This document shows, piece after piece, positions 52,771 through 62,239 of a stretch of DNA of 64,000 nt (the stretch's first letter is position 1; each line of letters opens with the position of its first letter). Source of the DNA: Haloprofundus salinisoli (GTDB lineage: Archaea; Halobacteriota; Halobacteria; Halobacteriales; Haloferacaceae). Position numbers and translations under genes: made by a program. Location: contig NZ_CP083663.1 of NCBI RefSeq assembly GCF_020097815.1, forward strand, positions 1,240,001 to 1,304,000, in the 5' to 3' direction. The notes under the pieces were generated by a model. It searched no databases and had not been told where the DNA came from. It worked only from the letters and a program-made list of their open reading frames with translations.

Positions 52771-52823
52771 TACACGAACGGCAATGCGAGTATTGGATAC
52801 AGAAACGACGACGCGAGCACCGG

Positions 52824-53384
52824 TCACACGAGCACCCGGACGACGCCGAACAGCACGAGCACGCCGAGCACGTCGCAGGTGTTCGTCACCACCGGAATCA
52901 CCACGTCGTCGGGGTCGAGTTCGAGGCGGTAGGCGGCGTACGTCGCGACCAGCGTAACGGCGATAGCGAGAACCGCGAGCACGGCCCCGCTGGCGGTGGC
53001 GACGAGAACGACGGTCAGCAGGTCGAGCGCCGCCCCGGCGACGAGCGCCTGAATCGCCCACGCCCCTGCGCCGACGAGCGGAAACAACGTCAACGAGAGC
53101 GCAATAGTGGCGATGGCGTTGCCCAACAGCAGGTCGTCGTCCGGCGCGAAGTCGAGCAGACCGAGGTGGAACGCCGTCGAGAGACGCGCGGCGAGGATAC
53201 TCCCGAGATTACCCGCCATCCCGATAGTGACCGGCACGAGCACGAGAAGCGACGGATATCGCAGCAGCGTCGACTCGAACGTGTCCAGCACGAGGCCGCT
53301 GGCGAGTTCGACCGTCGTCAACACGAGGAGAACCGGAAGCATCGTCCGCGTGATTCGGCGGACGGTCCACTGGGTGTCGGGCAC
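52824..53384 (-). CDS. MgtE-type divalent-cation transporter half (second gene)
   Basis: A 186-residue protein with five membrane segments of the MgtE/SLC41 membrane domain. It shows PVTIGMAGNLGSILAARLSTAFHLG (about residues 51-75) and a late DVVIPVVTNTCDVLGVLVLFG. The cytoplasmic N and CBS domains of full MgtE are absent. GTG starts directly after the TGA of the first half, so the pair is translationally coupled and probably forms a heterodimer. Confidence 0.83.
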   Translation of the reverse strand: MPDTQWTVRRITRTMLPVLLVLTTVELASGLVLDTFESTLLRYPSLLVLVPVTIGMAGNLGSILAARLSTAFHLGLLDFAPDDDLLLGNAIATIALSLTLFPLVGAGAWAIQALVAGAALDLLTVVLVATASGAVLAVLAIAVTLVATYAAYRLELDPDDVVIPVVTNTCDVLGVLVLFGVVRVLV

Positions 53385-53963
53385 TCAGCCACCCCCCAAC
53401 GCGAGCATGACGCGGGCGGCGAACAGCATCGTCGCGATACCGACCACGTCGCCGGTGGTAGTGACGACGGGACCGGCGAGCGTGTCCGGGTTCATCCCCC
53501 GTCGATAGCCGTAGAAGACGACGCTCAGTACCGCGATGGTCAGCAGAATCCCGGAGATGACGCCCGCGATAGCGGCGATGCCGACGAGCGTCCAGAGCGT
53601 CGCCACGGGCCGGCCGAGAGTGACCAACACGGTGTAGGCGAGTACGGCCGCGAAGACGCTGACGAGAATTCCGTTCGCGAGTGCGGCGACGAGCGCGTTG
53701 CGGATACGCCGGTCCGAGAGCGTGAAGTACGGTTCGATGAGACCCTGGTGGAGGCCGGAGGCGAGGCGGGCGCCGAGCGAGCCGTAGACGTTTCCGCGCG
53801 TCGCCAACAGCGCCGGGACGAGCACGATGAGGCCGGCGACCCGTTCGAGCTCCACCTCCATCCCTCCGAGAACGACGCCCGCGAAGAGACCGCCGACGGC
53901 GCTCAAGAGCAGCACCGGCAGCGCCTCACGGTACGCTTCGACGGCGACGTCGCGGACGGGCAT
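53385..53963 (-). CDS. MgtE-type divalent-cation transporter half (first gene)
   Basis: A 192-residue protein with the same five-segment MgtE domain: LVPALLATRGNVYGSLGARLASGLHQG (about residues 48-74) and DTLAGPVVTTTGDVVGIATMLF. The conserved Asp/Asn and GxxG turns of the Mg2+ pore are present. It lacks cytosolic sensing domains, so gating must differ from bacterial MgtE. Confidence 0.85.
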   Translation of the reverse strand: MPVRDVAVEAYREALPVLLLSAVGGLFAGVVLGGMEVELERVAGLIVLVPALLATRGNVYGSLGARLASGLHQGLIEPYFTLSDRRIRNALVAALANGILVSVFAAVLAYTVLVTLGRPVATLWTLVGIAAIAGVISGILLTIAVLSVVFYGYRRGMNPDTLAGPVVTTTGDVVGIATMLFAARVMLALGGG

Positions 53964-54090
53964 ACGAACACAGACGCGCGGCGGCGGTAAAAATCGGGCG
54001 GCGAGAGTGTACGGAACGGCTGTGTGTCACGGTGGCATGGGGAGAGCGCGTCGAGAGAGGACGGCGTGCGACGGCACGCGCCGACCGGGA

Positions 54091-55308
54091 TCACGCCGCG
54101 GTTCGACCGTCGGCGTCGTCGCCGACGAAGACGAGCACAGCCGTCAGCGCCGCCGCCGCACCCATCGAGACGGCGAGCACCGAGAAGGCCACGCGGAAGT
54201 CGGCGACGTCCGAGAGGATTCCGACGGCCGCCGGCGCGAGCGCTCCCGCGCCCATCAGTAAGGTCCGCACCGCGCCGAGGCCGCCGCCGGCGACGCTGTC
54301 GGGGATGACAGAGACAAGGTACGCGCCCCGCACGGGGCGAAAACCGTGGGAACCGAGGCCGAACGCGACGACGACGGCACCCAAGGTGAGAACGGTCGCC
54401 TCGCCGACGGCGACGAGCGAGACGAGCGCGAGCGCCGCGAGGCCGAGGGTGAATCCGATGATAGGGAGCCTGCCGACCCGATCGCTGGCCTCGCCGGTGA
54501 GCAGTTGCACGAGGCTGACGACGAACAACACGCTGTAGATGCCGCTGGCGGCGACCGTCGACAGGCCGGCGCTCTGTTCGAGATACAGCGGTAGAAACGC
54601 GACTGCGCCGTTGTACGCGAAGGAGAAACAGATAGTGACGAGCACAAAGACGAAAAAGCGCGGGCGACGAAACAGCGCGGCGTACTCGCGGACGCCCACA
54701 CTCCCGTCGGCGGCGACGTTGCGACTGTCGGGGACGCGCTTCGGCACGCGGAACGCGAACGCGCCGGCGAGAGCGACGCCGACGCCGCCGCCGAGCAGAA
54801 ACACCGCGTGCCAGTCGGTGTACGCGCCGGCGCTCAGCGCCACGACGGCGGCGGGAGCGGCGACGCCGCCGAACGCGCCCACCGTGTCGAGAAATCCGAG
54901 CGCCCGACCGGTCTGGGCGGGGTACACCTGCGAGAGCAGGCGGACGGCGACGGTCTTGTGCACACCCGTCCCGATACCGACGAGCAGCATCGCGGCGACG
55001 ACGAACGCGAACGGAACCGAGGGAACGAGCGCGAGCGCCCCGACGGCGGCGACGACGGCACCGGCGGTGATGACCGTCACCGCGCCGACGTGGTCGGCGA
55101 GCGCACCCGAGGGGAACTGCATCAGCGCGTAGACGAGCATCAGCGCGGTGAACGCGGTTCCGACGACGGCGTTCGAGACGCCGTACTCCGCCTGGAGCGT
55201 GCCGAAAAGCGGGGGGAACGCGTAGCGGAGGAACTTGGCGAGAAACCAGAGTAAGGCCGTCAAGACGAGCGCGTCGAAGCGAACGAGCGAACGCAGACGG
55301 GGAAACAT
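54091..55308 (-). CDS. MFS transporter
   Basis: A 405-residue MFS protein with 12 membrane segments. It has a motif-A-like loop FPSGALADHVGAVTVITAG (about residues 65-83), and GEASDRVGRLPIIGFTLG in the second half. It resembles the sugar/organic-anion exporter-type MFS_1 group. The substrate is unknown. Confidence 0.86.
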   Translation of the reverse strand: MFPRLRSLVRFDALVLTALLWFLAKFLRYAFPPLFGTLQAEYGVSNAVVGTAFTALMLVYALMQFPSGALADHVGAVTVITAGAVVAAVGALALVPSVPFAFVVAAMLLVGIGTGVHKTVAVRLLSQVYPAQTGRALGFLDTVGAFGGVAAPAAVVALSAGAYTDWHAVFLLGGGVGVALAGAFAFRVPKRVPDSRNVAADGSVGVREYAALFRRPRFFVFVLVTICFSFAYNGAVAFLPLYLEQSAGLSTVAASGIYSVLFVVSLVQLLTGEASDRVGRLPIIGFTLGLAALALVSLVAVGEATVLTLGAVVVAFGLGSHGFRPVRGAYLVSVIPDSVAGGGLGAVRTLLMGAGALAPAAVGILSDVADFRVAFSVLAVSMGAAAALTAVLVFVGDDADGRTAA

Positions 55309-55423
55309 TCACGCAGGAGTTGTCTGCGAGCGGTAAAAGGAAACGGAAAGCGGCGGTTCAGGACGCGAGTATTCCGGACGAGCGAGAGAAATGATTATAG
55401 TTCTACTATTTATTGACACAGTT

Positions 55424-55816
55424 ATGGATAGAACATCGGTCGCACTCGGCGGCGCGCTCAGCGCCGTCGCCTCCGTCGTCGCCGTCGTCCTCTACGGACC
55501 CCAGGCCGCCGCGCCGTGGGGTATCCTCGCCGGAGCGGTCGTCGCGCTCCGCGCCCGCGACGCCACCGACGGCCTCTTCGACGGGGCGCTCGCCGGCCTC
55601 GTCGGCGCGGTCGGAGGCGTGCTCGCGGTCGTCGGCTTCTACGCGCTCGAAGTGTACTTTCTCCTCGGAGACGCCGAAATCGCCGGCAGCGTCGGTGCGT
55701 ACTTCTCGGTCCCGAGCGTGGTGATGTTGGTGCCGTCGTTCGCCCTCGGCGGGATGCTCGCCGGCGCGCTCGGCGTAGTCCTCAGAGATCGGATCAGAGT
55801 GCGGGCCGGGGCGTAA
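55424..55816 (+). CDS. Four-span membrane protein (DUF5518-like)
   Basis: A 130-residue Gly/Ala-rich protein with about four helices, starting MDRTSVALGGALSAVAS. Residues about 30-60 (GILAGAVVALRARDATDGLFDGALAG) resemble the glycine-zipper-like DUF5518 proteins of haloarchaea. ATTATAG lies about 27 bp before ATG 55424, so a leaderless transcript is likely. Function unknown. Confidence 0.68.
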   Translation: MDRTSVALGGALSAVASVVAVVLYGPQAAAPWGILAGAVVALRARDATDGLFDGALAGLVGAVGGVLAVVGFYALEVYFLLGDAEIAGSVGAYFSVPSVVMLVPSFALGGMLAGALGVVLRDRIRVRAGA

Positions 55817-55823
55817 CCGTCGC

Positions 55824-57206
55824 TCAGAACGGGCCGAACCCGCCCATATCGCCGCCACCGCCCTGATTCTCCATCTTCTTCATCATCCGCTGCATGTCGC
55901 CGTCGCCCATCCCCTGGAACTGCTTGAGCGTCTGCTCCATCATCTTGTGCTGTTCGAGCAGTTCGCGGACGGTCTCCTCGTCCCTGCCGCTGCCGCGGGC
56001 GATGCGGCGGACCTGACTCGCGCCGACGCTCCGGGGGTTCTCCATCTCGGGGTCGGTCATCGAGTCCATAATTATCTCAAAGCTCCGCATCCGGTTCTGC
56101 GTGACGTCCATCGCGTCGTCGGGCAGTTGGTCCATGAGGCCGCCGCCGAGACCCGGAATCATATCCATAATCTGGTCGAGCGGCCCCATCTTGTTCATCG
56201 CCTCCATCTGCTTCTGCATGTCCTTGAGGGTGAACGACCCCTTCATGATGTCCTCGGGGTCCCAGTCGTCGTCCTCGGCCTGGGTCTCCGACATCGCGCG
56301 CTCGACGCGCTCGGAGAGCTGTTTGAGGTCGCCCATCCCCAGCAGCCGCGAGATGAAGCCGTTCGGCTCGAAACGCTCGATATCTTGGACCGTCTCGCCC
56401 GTCCCGAGGAAGGCGATGGAGGAGTCCGTCTCGTTGACGGCGGTCAGCGCACCGCCACCCTTCGCTGTCCCGTCGAGCTTCGTGATGACGACGCCGTTGA
56501 TTCCGATGGCCTCTTCGAACTGGCGGGCCTGCTCTTTGGCGCCCTGGCCGATGGCCGCGTCGAAGACGAGAAGACTGAGGTCGGGGTTCACGAGCCCCTC
56601 TATCTCCTCGATTTCGGCGATGAGTTCGTCTTCGAGGCCGTGTCGACCCGCGGTGTCGACGATGTGGACGTCGGCGTCCTCGGTCGCCTCCAATCCCTCG
56701 CGGGCGATGGCGACGGGGTCGGACTCGTCGGGGTCGCCGTAGAACTCCACCTCGGCGCGCTCGCACATCTGCTTGGCCTGGTCGTACGCGCCGGGGCGGA
56801 AGGTGTCGGTCTGGATAACCGCCGGGCGCAGCCCTTTCTTTGAGAACCACCACGCCATCTTCGCGGCGGAGGTGGTCTTCCCCGACCCCTGCAGCCCCGC
56901 GAGGAGAATCGTCTGGGGTTCGAGCGGGATCTCCGTCGACTCGCCGACGATGGCGACCATCTCCTCGTAGACGATCTTGAGAACGTGGTCGCGCGCGGAG
57001 GTGCCGCCCGGCGGTTCCTCCTCCAGCGCGCGGGTCTTGATGCTGTCCGAGAGCTCCATCACCAGCGACACGTCGACGTCCGCTTGGAGAAGCGACCGCT
57101 GAATCTCCCTGACGACCGCCTCCACGTCCTCCTCGCTGAGGCGGGTCTTCCCTCGCAGCGTCTCCAACGTGCCGCGGAGGGAGCTTCCGAGATTGTCGAG
57201 TACCAT
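55824..57206 (-). CDS. srp54: Signal recognition particle protein SRP54
   Basis: SRP54 binds hydrophobic signal sequences and 7S RNA and brings ribosomes to FtsY. The 460-residue protein has the N domain, the GTPase G1 [18 protein letters not shown] (about residues 101-118), [24 protein letters not shown] and [14 protein letters not shown] Met-rich M domain follows, from about 315, with [18 protein letters not shown]. The tail is Met/Gly-rich. I chose ATG 57206 (MVLDNLG); the longer frame is non-coding. Confidence 0.96.
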   Translation of the reverse strand: MVLDNLGSSLRGTLETLRGKTRLSEEDVEAVVREIQRSLLQADVDVSLVMELSDSIKTRALEEEPPGGTSARDHVLKIVYEEMVAIVGESTEIPLEPQTILLAGLQGSGKTTSAAKMAWWFSKKGLRPAVIQTDTFRPGAYDQAKQMCERAEVEFYGDPDESDPVAIAREGLEATEDADVHIVDTAGRHGLEDELIAEIEEIEGLVNPDLSLLVFDAAIGQGAKEQARQFEEAIGINGVVITKLDGTAKGGGALTAVNETDSSIAFLGTGETVQDIERFEPNGFISRLLGMGDLKQLSERVERAMSETQAEDDDWDPEDIMKGSFTLKDMQKQMEAMNKMGPLDQIMDMIPGLGGGLMDQLPDDAMDVTQNRMRSFEIIMDSMTDPEMENPRSVGASQVRRIARGSGRDEETVRELLEQHKMMEQTLKQFQGMGDGDMQRMMKKMENQGGGGDMGGFGPF

Positions 57207-57368
57207 TTGCTCACAGTACGCCACCGAACCGGTAAAGGCTTTATTCGTCGCGCCGCGCCGACTCGGGTCGATAGAGGTCGCGGGACGCGGCCGGAGACGA
57301 CGGGGGAAAACACTCACGAGAACCGACTCGAACCGAGATTTATCCCCGAGGGCGATGCTATCTTCCCT

Positions 57369-57692
57369 ATGGCGAACGACGAAGACGCTGGCCGCGAAGT
57401 GGCCGACGACGACCGACCGACTGGCGCCGACGCGACGCACGACGAGGAGCAGTCCGTCGGCGGCGACAGCACGACGGGATGGGAGGAGGCCGGGCGGATG
57501 GAGCTCAACCCGGACGCCTTCCTCGAAGCCGAGGACGGCTACGCCATCGAGTGTCCCGAGTGCGGGTCGCAGACGCCGTTTATGCGGATCGCCGAGACCG
57601 GCCGCTGCGACGGGTACCGGGGCGACACCGTCCAGTGTAGCGCGCTGCTGCGCGTCGAACTCGCGTGGAAGTCCGAGGGCGAACCGGAGTAG
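57369..57692 (+). CDS. Small zinc-finger protein, paralog of 6972-7154
   Basis: A 107-residue protein. The first 50 residues are disordered and acidic. The C-terminal part reads [20 protein letters not shown] and then a later [12 protein letters not shown]. The Cys pattern CPxC...GRC...C and the closing L-x-L-x(n)-W match the 60-residue protein at 6972-7154. A single zinc site is expected. It is divergent from srp54. Confidence 0.72.
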   Translation: MANDEDAGREVADDDRPTGADATHDEEQSVGGDSTTGWEEAGRMELNPDAFLEAEDGYAIECPECGSQTPFMRIAETGRCDGYRGDTVQCSALLRVELAWKSEGEPE

Positions 57693-57757
57693 CCGCCAAA
57701 CACCCGTCGAACGGGGAGCCGCCGAACGAAGTAGCCGCCGAACGAGGTACGGGTAGG

Positions 57758-58537
57758 CTATCCCGACGACCCGGCGTCAGTCGCCGCGTCGGCGTCGAAC
57801 CCGCCCCCGAAGCGCCGTCGAACCCACCGGCGGACGGACCACTCGGCCAACGCGAACGCGAATACGAAGAGCAGACCGAACGGCCACAGAAGCGACGCGG
57901 GCGTGCCGACGGAGTCGCCCGCGCCCGGACTCCGGAGGAAGAAGAACACCTCGAACGCCGCGAGCGACAGCGGCGCGACGAGTCGGCGCGAGAGCGCGAG
58001 TGCGACCGGCACGCCGACGAGCATCACTGGGCCGCCGAGGACGTACAGCGCGGTCTGGACCGTCGTCCAGGTCTCAGTTCCAGCCTGCTCGAAGACGACC
58101 CCGAACCCGTCCGACGCCGGGAGGAGGAGCCACGCGAGCGCCGTCCACGCGACGCCCGCGGCGACGCCGACAAGGAGCGACCGCTCGGTCCGCGCGGCGA
58201 GTCGACGGCGGCCGCGACCGCTCGCCCGACGAACCGCGTACTCGACGCCGGCGACGGCGACTAAGAGCGGCGCTGTGAACAGCGAGAGCCCCGGTACCGC
58301 CGGGTCGGCGAGCCAGCCGACGGCGACGGCGACGACGGCGAGCGGAACGGGCGAGAAGACGCCGAGGAAACGGTAGAGAACCGCGGCGAGTGCGAGTAGC
58401 ACGACGAGCGAACTCGCAGCGGCAACGACCGACGGACCGCTGTTGCCGACTGCGATAGCGATGTCGAACCCGAGCGTGAGCGTCAACAGTGCCCCGAGTA
58501 CGACAGTCGTCCGCGAGACCGAGGGGAGGGCGACCAT
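57758..58537 (-). CDS. Polytopic membrane protein, unknown function
   Basis: A 259-residue protein with about seven membrane segments, many of them Val/Ala/Leu-rich. It has an [11 protein letters not shown] cytoplasmic loop (about residues 104-114) and a basic then acidic C-terminus ([19 protein letters not shown]). CTATATG, about 25 bp before the ATG, is preceded by the 12-bp palindrome CTCACCGGTGAG (58572-58583). No family is recognised. It follows ftsY on the same strand. Confidence 0.65.
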   Translation of the reverse strand: MVALPSVSRTTVVLGALLTLTLGFDIAIAVGNSGPSVVAAASSLVVLLALAAVLYRFLGVFSPVPLAVVAVAVGWLADPAVPGLSLFTAPLLVAVAGVEYAVRRASGRGRRRLAARTERSLLVGVAAGVAWTALAWLLLPASDGFGVVFEQAGTETWTTVQTALYVLGGPVMLVGVPVALALSRRLVAPLSLAAFEVFFFLRSPGAGDSVGTPASLLWPFGLLFVFAFALAEWSVRRWVRRRFGGGFDADAATDAGSSG

Positions 58538-58606
58538 GCCGAACGGTCACCTCATTTACATATAGCTGTTGCTCACCGGTGAGAAACGAGAGAGGACTGC
58601 CGAGCG

Positions 58607-59944
58607 CTACTCCTCGTCTTCGAGGAGGCTCGCGACGAGCTCTTCGGGGATGAACCGCTCGATGTCGTCGTACTCCTGGCCGGTGCCGAGGAAGAGAATC
58701 GGCTTGCCGGTGACGTAGGCGATGGAGATGGCCGCGCCGCCCGAGGAGTCGGCGTCGGCTTTCGTCAGAATCGCACCGTCGATCTCGGCGGTCTCGTCGA
58801 ACTTCTTCGCGCGCTGGACCGCGTCCTGTCCGGCGACGGCCTCGTCGACGAACAGCGTCATGTCCGGGCCGACGACGCGGTCGATCTTCTCCAATTGCGC
58901 CATCAGGTCGTTGGAGGTGTGGAGCCGACCGGCGGTGTCGCCGAGGACGATGTCGATGTCGTGGGCCTCGGCGTACTCGACGCCGTCGTAGATGACCGCC
59001 GCCGGATCGCCGCCCTGCTCGTGGGCGATGAGCTTCCGGTCGAGGTTCTCGGCGTGCTTGCGAATCTGCTCGTTCGCGCCGGCGCGGTACGTGTCGCCGT
59101 TGGCGAGCACCGTCGAGTAGCCCTGCTTCTCGAAGTACTCCGAGAGCTTGGCGATGCTCGTCGTCTTTCCGACGCCATTGACGCCGGTGAAGATGATGGT
59201 GACGGGCTTGTCGGCCTCGGCGATACGCTGGTCGAAATCGAACTGGCCGACGCTGATGACGTCGAGCAGCGCGTCGTGTAACGCCTCCTCGACGAGTTGC
59301 GCGGTCGTCTGCACCTGCTTGCGTGTGGTGCCGAGCATCTTCTCGCGGATCGTGTCGAGCATCTGCTCGGCGACGCCCATCTCGACGTCGCTCTGGAGCA
59401 GCGCCATCTCCAGTTCCCACAGCGGCTGTTCGAGGTCCTCCTCCTCGATGATGATGCGACCGGTGGCGAACGCCGCCGCACGCTTCAGTCGACCGGGACC
59501 CGAGCGCTCTTCCTCCTGTTCGTCGACGGACTCGTCGGGAACCGGTTCGGGAGACGACTCCGCGGTCTCGTCGGCGACGGCCTCGGCGGCGTCGGCCTCG
59601 GCGGCGTCGGCCTCGGCGGCGACCGCCTGCGCCGAGGGTGCGCTCTCGTCCGGTTCGGCCGTCTCGGTCGCTTCGGCGACGGTGTCTGCTTCGGCTCCTC
59701 GGGCCGAGGTGCGCACGGGGTCCGACGTCTCCGTCGCGCCGTTTTCGACTGCGTCGTTCGTCTCGGTGTCGGCGACGGACTCCGCGCTCGCGTCGGCCGG
59801 TTCGGCCGTTTCCGCGGCGTCCGCATCGACCGCGTCCGTCTCCGCGTCGGCCGCTTCGACTCCTTCGGCCTCGGCTTTCTCCTCGGCGGTCTCCTCAACG
59901 TCTTCGCGGAAGCTGTTGAGCTTCTTCTTGAGTCCGTCGAACAT
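58607..59944 (-). CDS. ftsY: SRP receptor FtsY
   Basis: FtsY is the membrane-associated GTPase that receives SRP-ribosome complexes. The 445-residue protein has a short amphipathic start MFDGLKKKLNSFREDVEE and a very acidic A domain (about residues 17-140), with AEADAAEADAAEA repeats. The NG domain then shows FTGVNGVGKTTSIAKLS (about 251-267), DTYRAGANEQ, DTAGRLHTSNDL, TKADADSSGGAA and FLGTGQEYDDI. It is in a run with pfdA and rplX upstream, 15 bp from pfdA. Confidence 0.96.
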   Translation of the reverse strand: MFDGLKKKLNSFREDVEETAEEKAEAEGVEAADAETDAVDADAAETAEPADASAESVADTETNDAVENGATETSDPVRTSARGAEADTVAEATETAEPDESAPSAQAVAAEADAAEADAAEAVADETAESSPEPVPDESVDEQEEERSGPGRLKRAAAFATGRIIIEEEDLEQPLWELEMALLQSDVEMGVAEQMLDTIREKMLGTTRKQVQTTAQLVEEALHDALLDVISVGQFDFDQRIAEADKPVTIIFTGVNGVGKTTSIAKLSEYFEKQGYSTVLANGDTYRAGANEQIRKHAENLDRKLIAHEQGGDPAAVIYDGVEYAEAHDIDIVLGDTAGRLHTSNDLMAQLEKIDRVVGPDMTLFVDEAVAGQDAVQRAKKFDETAEIDGAILTKADADSSGGAAISIAYVTGKPILFLGTGQEYDDIERFIPEELVASLLEDEE

Positions 59945-59959
59945 GGGGGGTATCGTGAG

Positions 59960-60433
59960 TTACTGGTCGTCGCCTTCCTCCTGCTGCATCTGCTGCATCT
60001 GCTGCATCTGCTGCTGCTGGAGGCGCTGTTGAAGTTCCTGGGCTTGCTGTTCGATCTCGCCGCTCTCGTCTTCGAGGTCGCGGATCTCGCCTTCGACGCC
60101 CGCGATACGCTCGTCGACGGCGTCCTGCTTGCTGCGGAGCGCCTCGATGGCACCGTCGCGCTCCTGTTCGGCCGCGTAGTTGCCGCCGAGGCTGACGACG
60201 ACTTCGTCGATATCCTGAACTTCCGCACGGACGTACGCGCCGCCGCCGAGCGGGACCTGGACCGTCGAATCGGTTTCGAGCGTCTCCAGCGCCTCGATGG
60301 CCTCGTCCATCTCGGTCTTTTCCTGTTCGAGGTCTGAGACGTCTGCTTCCAGCTCCTCGATCTCCTCGTCGATGGCCTGCAGTTCCTGTGAGAGCTGCTG
60401 AAGTTGCTGCTGTCCGCCGCCGCCGCCCATCAT
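59960..60433 (-). CDS. pfdA: Prefoldin alpha subunit
   Basis: Prefoldin captures unfolded proteins and passes them to the thermosome. The 157-residue protein is two long coiled-coil helices around a beta hairpin, VQVPLGGGAYVRAEV and VVSLGGNYAAEQ (about residues 58-90). It starts MMGGGGGQQQLQQLSQEL and ends in an unusual Gln/Met repeat (QQQMQQMQQMQQEE). The ATG overlaps the LX stop by 4 nt. Confidence 0.94.
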   Translation of the reverse strand: MMGGGGGQQQLQQLSQELQAIDEEIEELEADVSDLEQEKTEMDEAIEALETLETDSTVQVPLGGGAYVRAEVQDIDEVVVSLGGNYAAEQERDGAIEALRSKQDAVDERIAGVEGEIRDLEDESGEIEQQAQELQQRLQQQQMQQMQQMQQEEGDDQ

Positions 60434-60606
60434 CGTTCGGACACCTCGTCGAGTTCGATCTGCATGCGCTTGAGACCGTGCTCGCTGCCGAACCGCGAGA
60501 GTGCGTACTCGCGGGCGACGTTCTCGTTCTCGGCTTCGATTTCCTTGTTGAACGTTCGATACCCGTCGCGGCTTCGGAAGCGGCCGCGTACAGTAAACTG
60601 ACTCAT
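60430..60606 (-). CDS. rplX: Ribosomal protein LX (L18a/L20a)
   Basis: A 58-residue protein, QFTVRGRFRSRDGYRTFNKE then a helix ENENVAREYALSRFGSEHGL. This matches archaeal large-subunit protein LX (eL20-type). It is the first gene of the LX-pfdA-ftsY run, with the three closely spaced or overlapping. Confidence 0.92.
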   Translation of the reverse strand: MSQFTVRGRFRSRDGYRTFNKEIEAENENVAREYALSRFGSEHGLKRMQIELDEVSER

Positions 60607-60704
60607 GGAAAAGCGTGGGGTAGCGAGCGGGAAGTATCTTCCTACTCGGAGAGTCGAGCGGGGCGCTCGAAGGCGGAGACGCGGCCGCGAAAAGTCGGCG
60701 GATC

Positions 60705-61370
60705 TCAGTCGATGTAGCCGAGCGTCTCCTCGATACGCCCGAGTTCGGGACCGGTGGTCTCCTCGCCGACGACGTAGCTGTCGTCGTTGGCGACGAGGCC
60801 GGAGCCGACCAGCGGCGCGCCGTAGTTGACGGTGCCGATGTCGGCGTAGACGTCGAGGTGTTCTTCGAGCGCCTCCAGTTCCGGTTCCCGGGATTTCGGG
60901 TGACAGAGCACGCCCGTGTTGTTGGCGACGGCCGCCGTCCCGACGGTCCGGACGTCGCCGAGGTCGCCGCGTTCGACCGGCACGTCGAGCGCTTCTTCGA
61001 CGGCGGCGACGGCCTCGTCGTCGAGGTCGGGGTGGACCCACGCGCCGTAATCGTTGGCGAGAACGACGTTACCGGCGGCGTTGATGCGGCCGGGGAGCGG
61101 CACGACCGGGAGGTCGACGGTATCGGCGATGCGTTCGCGTTCGCGGTCGGTCGCGCGACCGGAGACGAGAATGCCGTTCTCGTTGCCCATCGCCAGCGCG
61201 CCGACGGTGCCCGACCCGCCGACCGTAGTCGGCACTGCGGGGACGCCGAACTCGTCGGCCAGCGCCGAGACGAGTTCGTCGTCCGCGTCCGGCCGGACGA
61301 GCAGACAGTCGTTCGTCGCGCGCGCGAAAACGCCGACGTACGGCGACCCGGCGAAGGAGGCGCGGAGCAC
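60705..61370 (-). CDS. eif6: Translation initiation/ribosome anti-association factor aIF6
   Basis: aIF6 binds the large subunit and blocks subunit joining until maturation is complete. The 221-residue protein shows the five-fold pentein repeats: [71 protein letters not shown] and [15 protein letters not shown]. It lies 3 bp after L31e in the L39e-L31e-aIF6 operon. Confidence 0.96.
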   Translation of the reverse strand: MLRASFAGSPYVGVFARATNDCLLVRPDADDELVSALADEFGVPAVPTTVGGSGTVGALAMGNENGILVSGRATDRERERIADTVDLPVVPLPGRINAAGNVVLANDYGAWVHPDLDDEAVAAVEEALDVPVERGDLGDVRTVGTAAVANNTGVLCHPKSREPELEALEEHLDVYADIGTVNYGAPLVGSGLVANDDSYVVGEETTGPELGRIEETLGYID

Positions 61371-61373
61371 CGT

Positions 61374-61652
61374 TTACTCGGCCGGTTCGGCCTCGACGAT
61401 GGCCTCGCCGTCCTCGTCGAACCGCGCGGCGCGGACGCGGAGCTTCCGCGGCGGGTTCTGTCGACCCTCCGACCAGACGGCCTCGTTGAGCGAGGGTTCG
61501 AGTCGGACGGCGTCTTCGTCGACGTTGAAGTTCTTCGCGAGGTGCTGGCGGATGATGCTCATCGCGCGGTCGGCGCGCTTCTGGACGGCGACTTTCTTGA
61601 CGCCGCGGAGCGGGACGGTGACGACCCGCTCTTCGAAATCACTCGCGCTCAT
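61374..61652 (-). CDS. rpl31e: Ribosomal protein L31e
   Basis: A 92-residue protein, ERVVTVPLRGVKKVAVQKRADRAM then IIRQHLAKNFNVDEDAVRLEP, ending PPRKLRVRAARFDEDGEA. This matches archaeal eL31 with an acidic halophilic tail. Its ATG overlaps the TAA of L39e by 1 nt. Confidence 0.95.
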   Translation of the reverse strand: MSASDFEERVVTVPLRGVKKVAVQKRADRAMSIIRQHLAKNFNVDEDAVRLEPSLNEAVWSEGRQNPPRKLRVRAARFDEDGEAIVEAEPAE

Positions 61653-61804
61653 TATTCGTCAGTGTCGCTTCGCCGCCAGTTGCGGCGCTTGGGGTTTCGC
61701 GTGACTTGCATGTCCGTCTTCAGCATGACCCACGTCGGGACGCGGCTGTTCTGGCGCTCCAGTTTCGCCAGCCGCTTCTTCTTGGCCTTCGATTTTTTAC
61801 TCAT
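61652..61804 (-). CDS. rpl39e: Ribosomal protein L39e
   Basis: The minus strand encodes 50 residues: a basic start [18 protein letters not shown], then [20 protein letters not shown] and a short acidic end. This is the small eL39 protein of the exit tunnel wall. TTTTATG, about 30 bp before the ATG, suggests a leaderless operon mRNA. Confidence 0.95.
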   Translation of the reverse strand: MSKKSKAKKKRLAKLERQNSRVPTWVMLKTDMQVTRNPKRRNWRRSDTDE

Positions 61805-61959
61805 AGTAGCAGTGGATTCCGCTGCGCGACATAAAATCTTGTTCCTTTGGCCCCGCCTCCCGCGAATCCGTCGGAGAGGCGAACTGTGCGATGTGCTGCC
61901 AGCGTCGGTGTGTCATTCGATGTCATTAGATACATTTGGGTCGCGACCGAACCCACGAT

Positions 61960-62214
61960 ATGTCGCGTAACTTCCGCGGCGAAGACGAGGGAAAGCGCGT
62001 CGTCGACCACGAGGGCAACGACGTCGGCACTATCGAACTCGTTGGCGACAACGACGAGTACGCGGACGTCGAGCGCGGGAGCAGCATCACCGAGGGACTG
62101 ATGCAGATGCTCGGGTGGGAGTCCGACGACGACAGCAGACTCCACCGCGAGCACGTCATGGAGATGAACGACGAGGAGGTGCGCCTGAAAGAACCGCAGG
62201 AACGGCACGGGTGA
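61960..62214 (+). CDS. Small acidic PRC-barrel-like protein
   Basis: An 84-residue protein starting SRNFRGEDEGKRVVDHEGND, then VGTIELVGDNDEYADVE. A short beta part is followed by GLMQMLGWESDDDSRLHREHV. The order resembles the haloarchaeal PRC-barrel-like stress proteins. ACATTTGG, about 25-30 bp upstream, may be its TATA region. Its role is unknown. Confidence 0.68.
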   Translation: MSRNFRGEDEGKRVVDHEGNDVGTIELVGDNDEYADVERGSSITEGLMQMLGWESDDDSRLHREHVMEMNDEEVRLKEPQERHG

Positions 62215-62239
62215 GAGGCAAGCGGCCACGACGCCGCGC

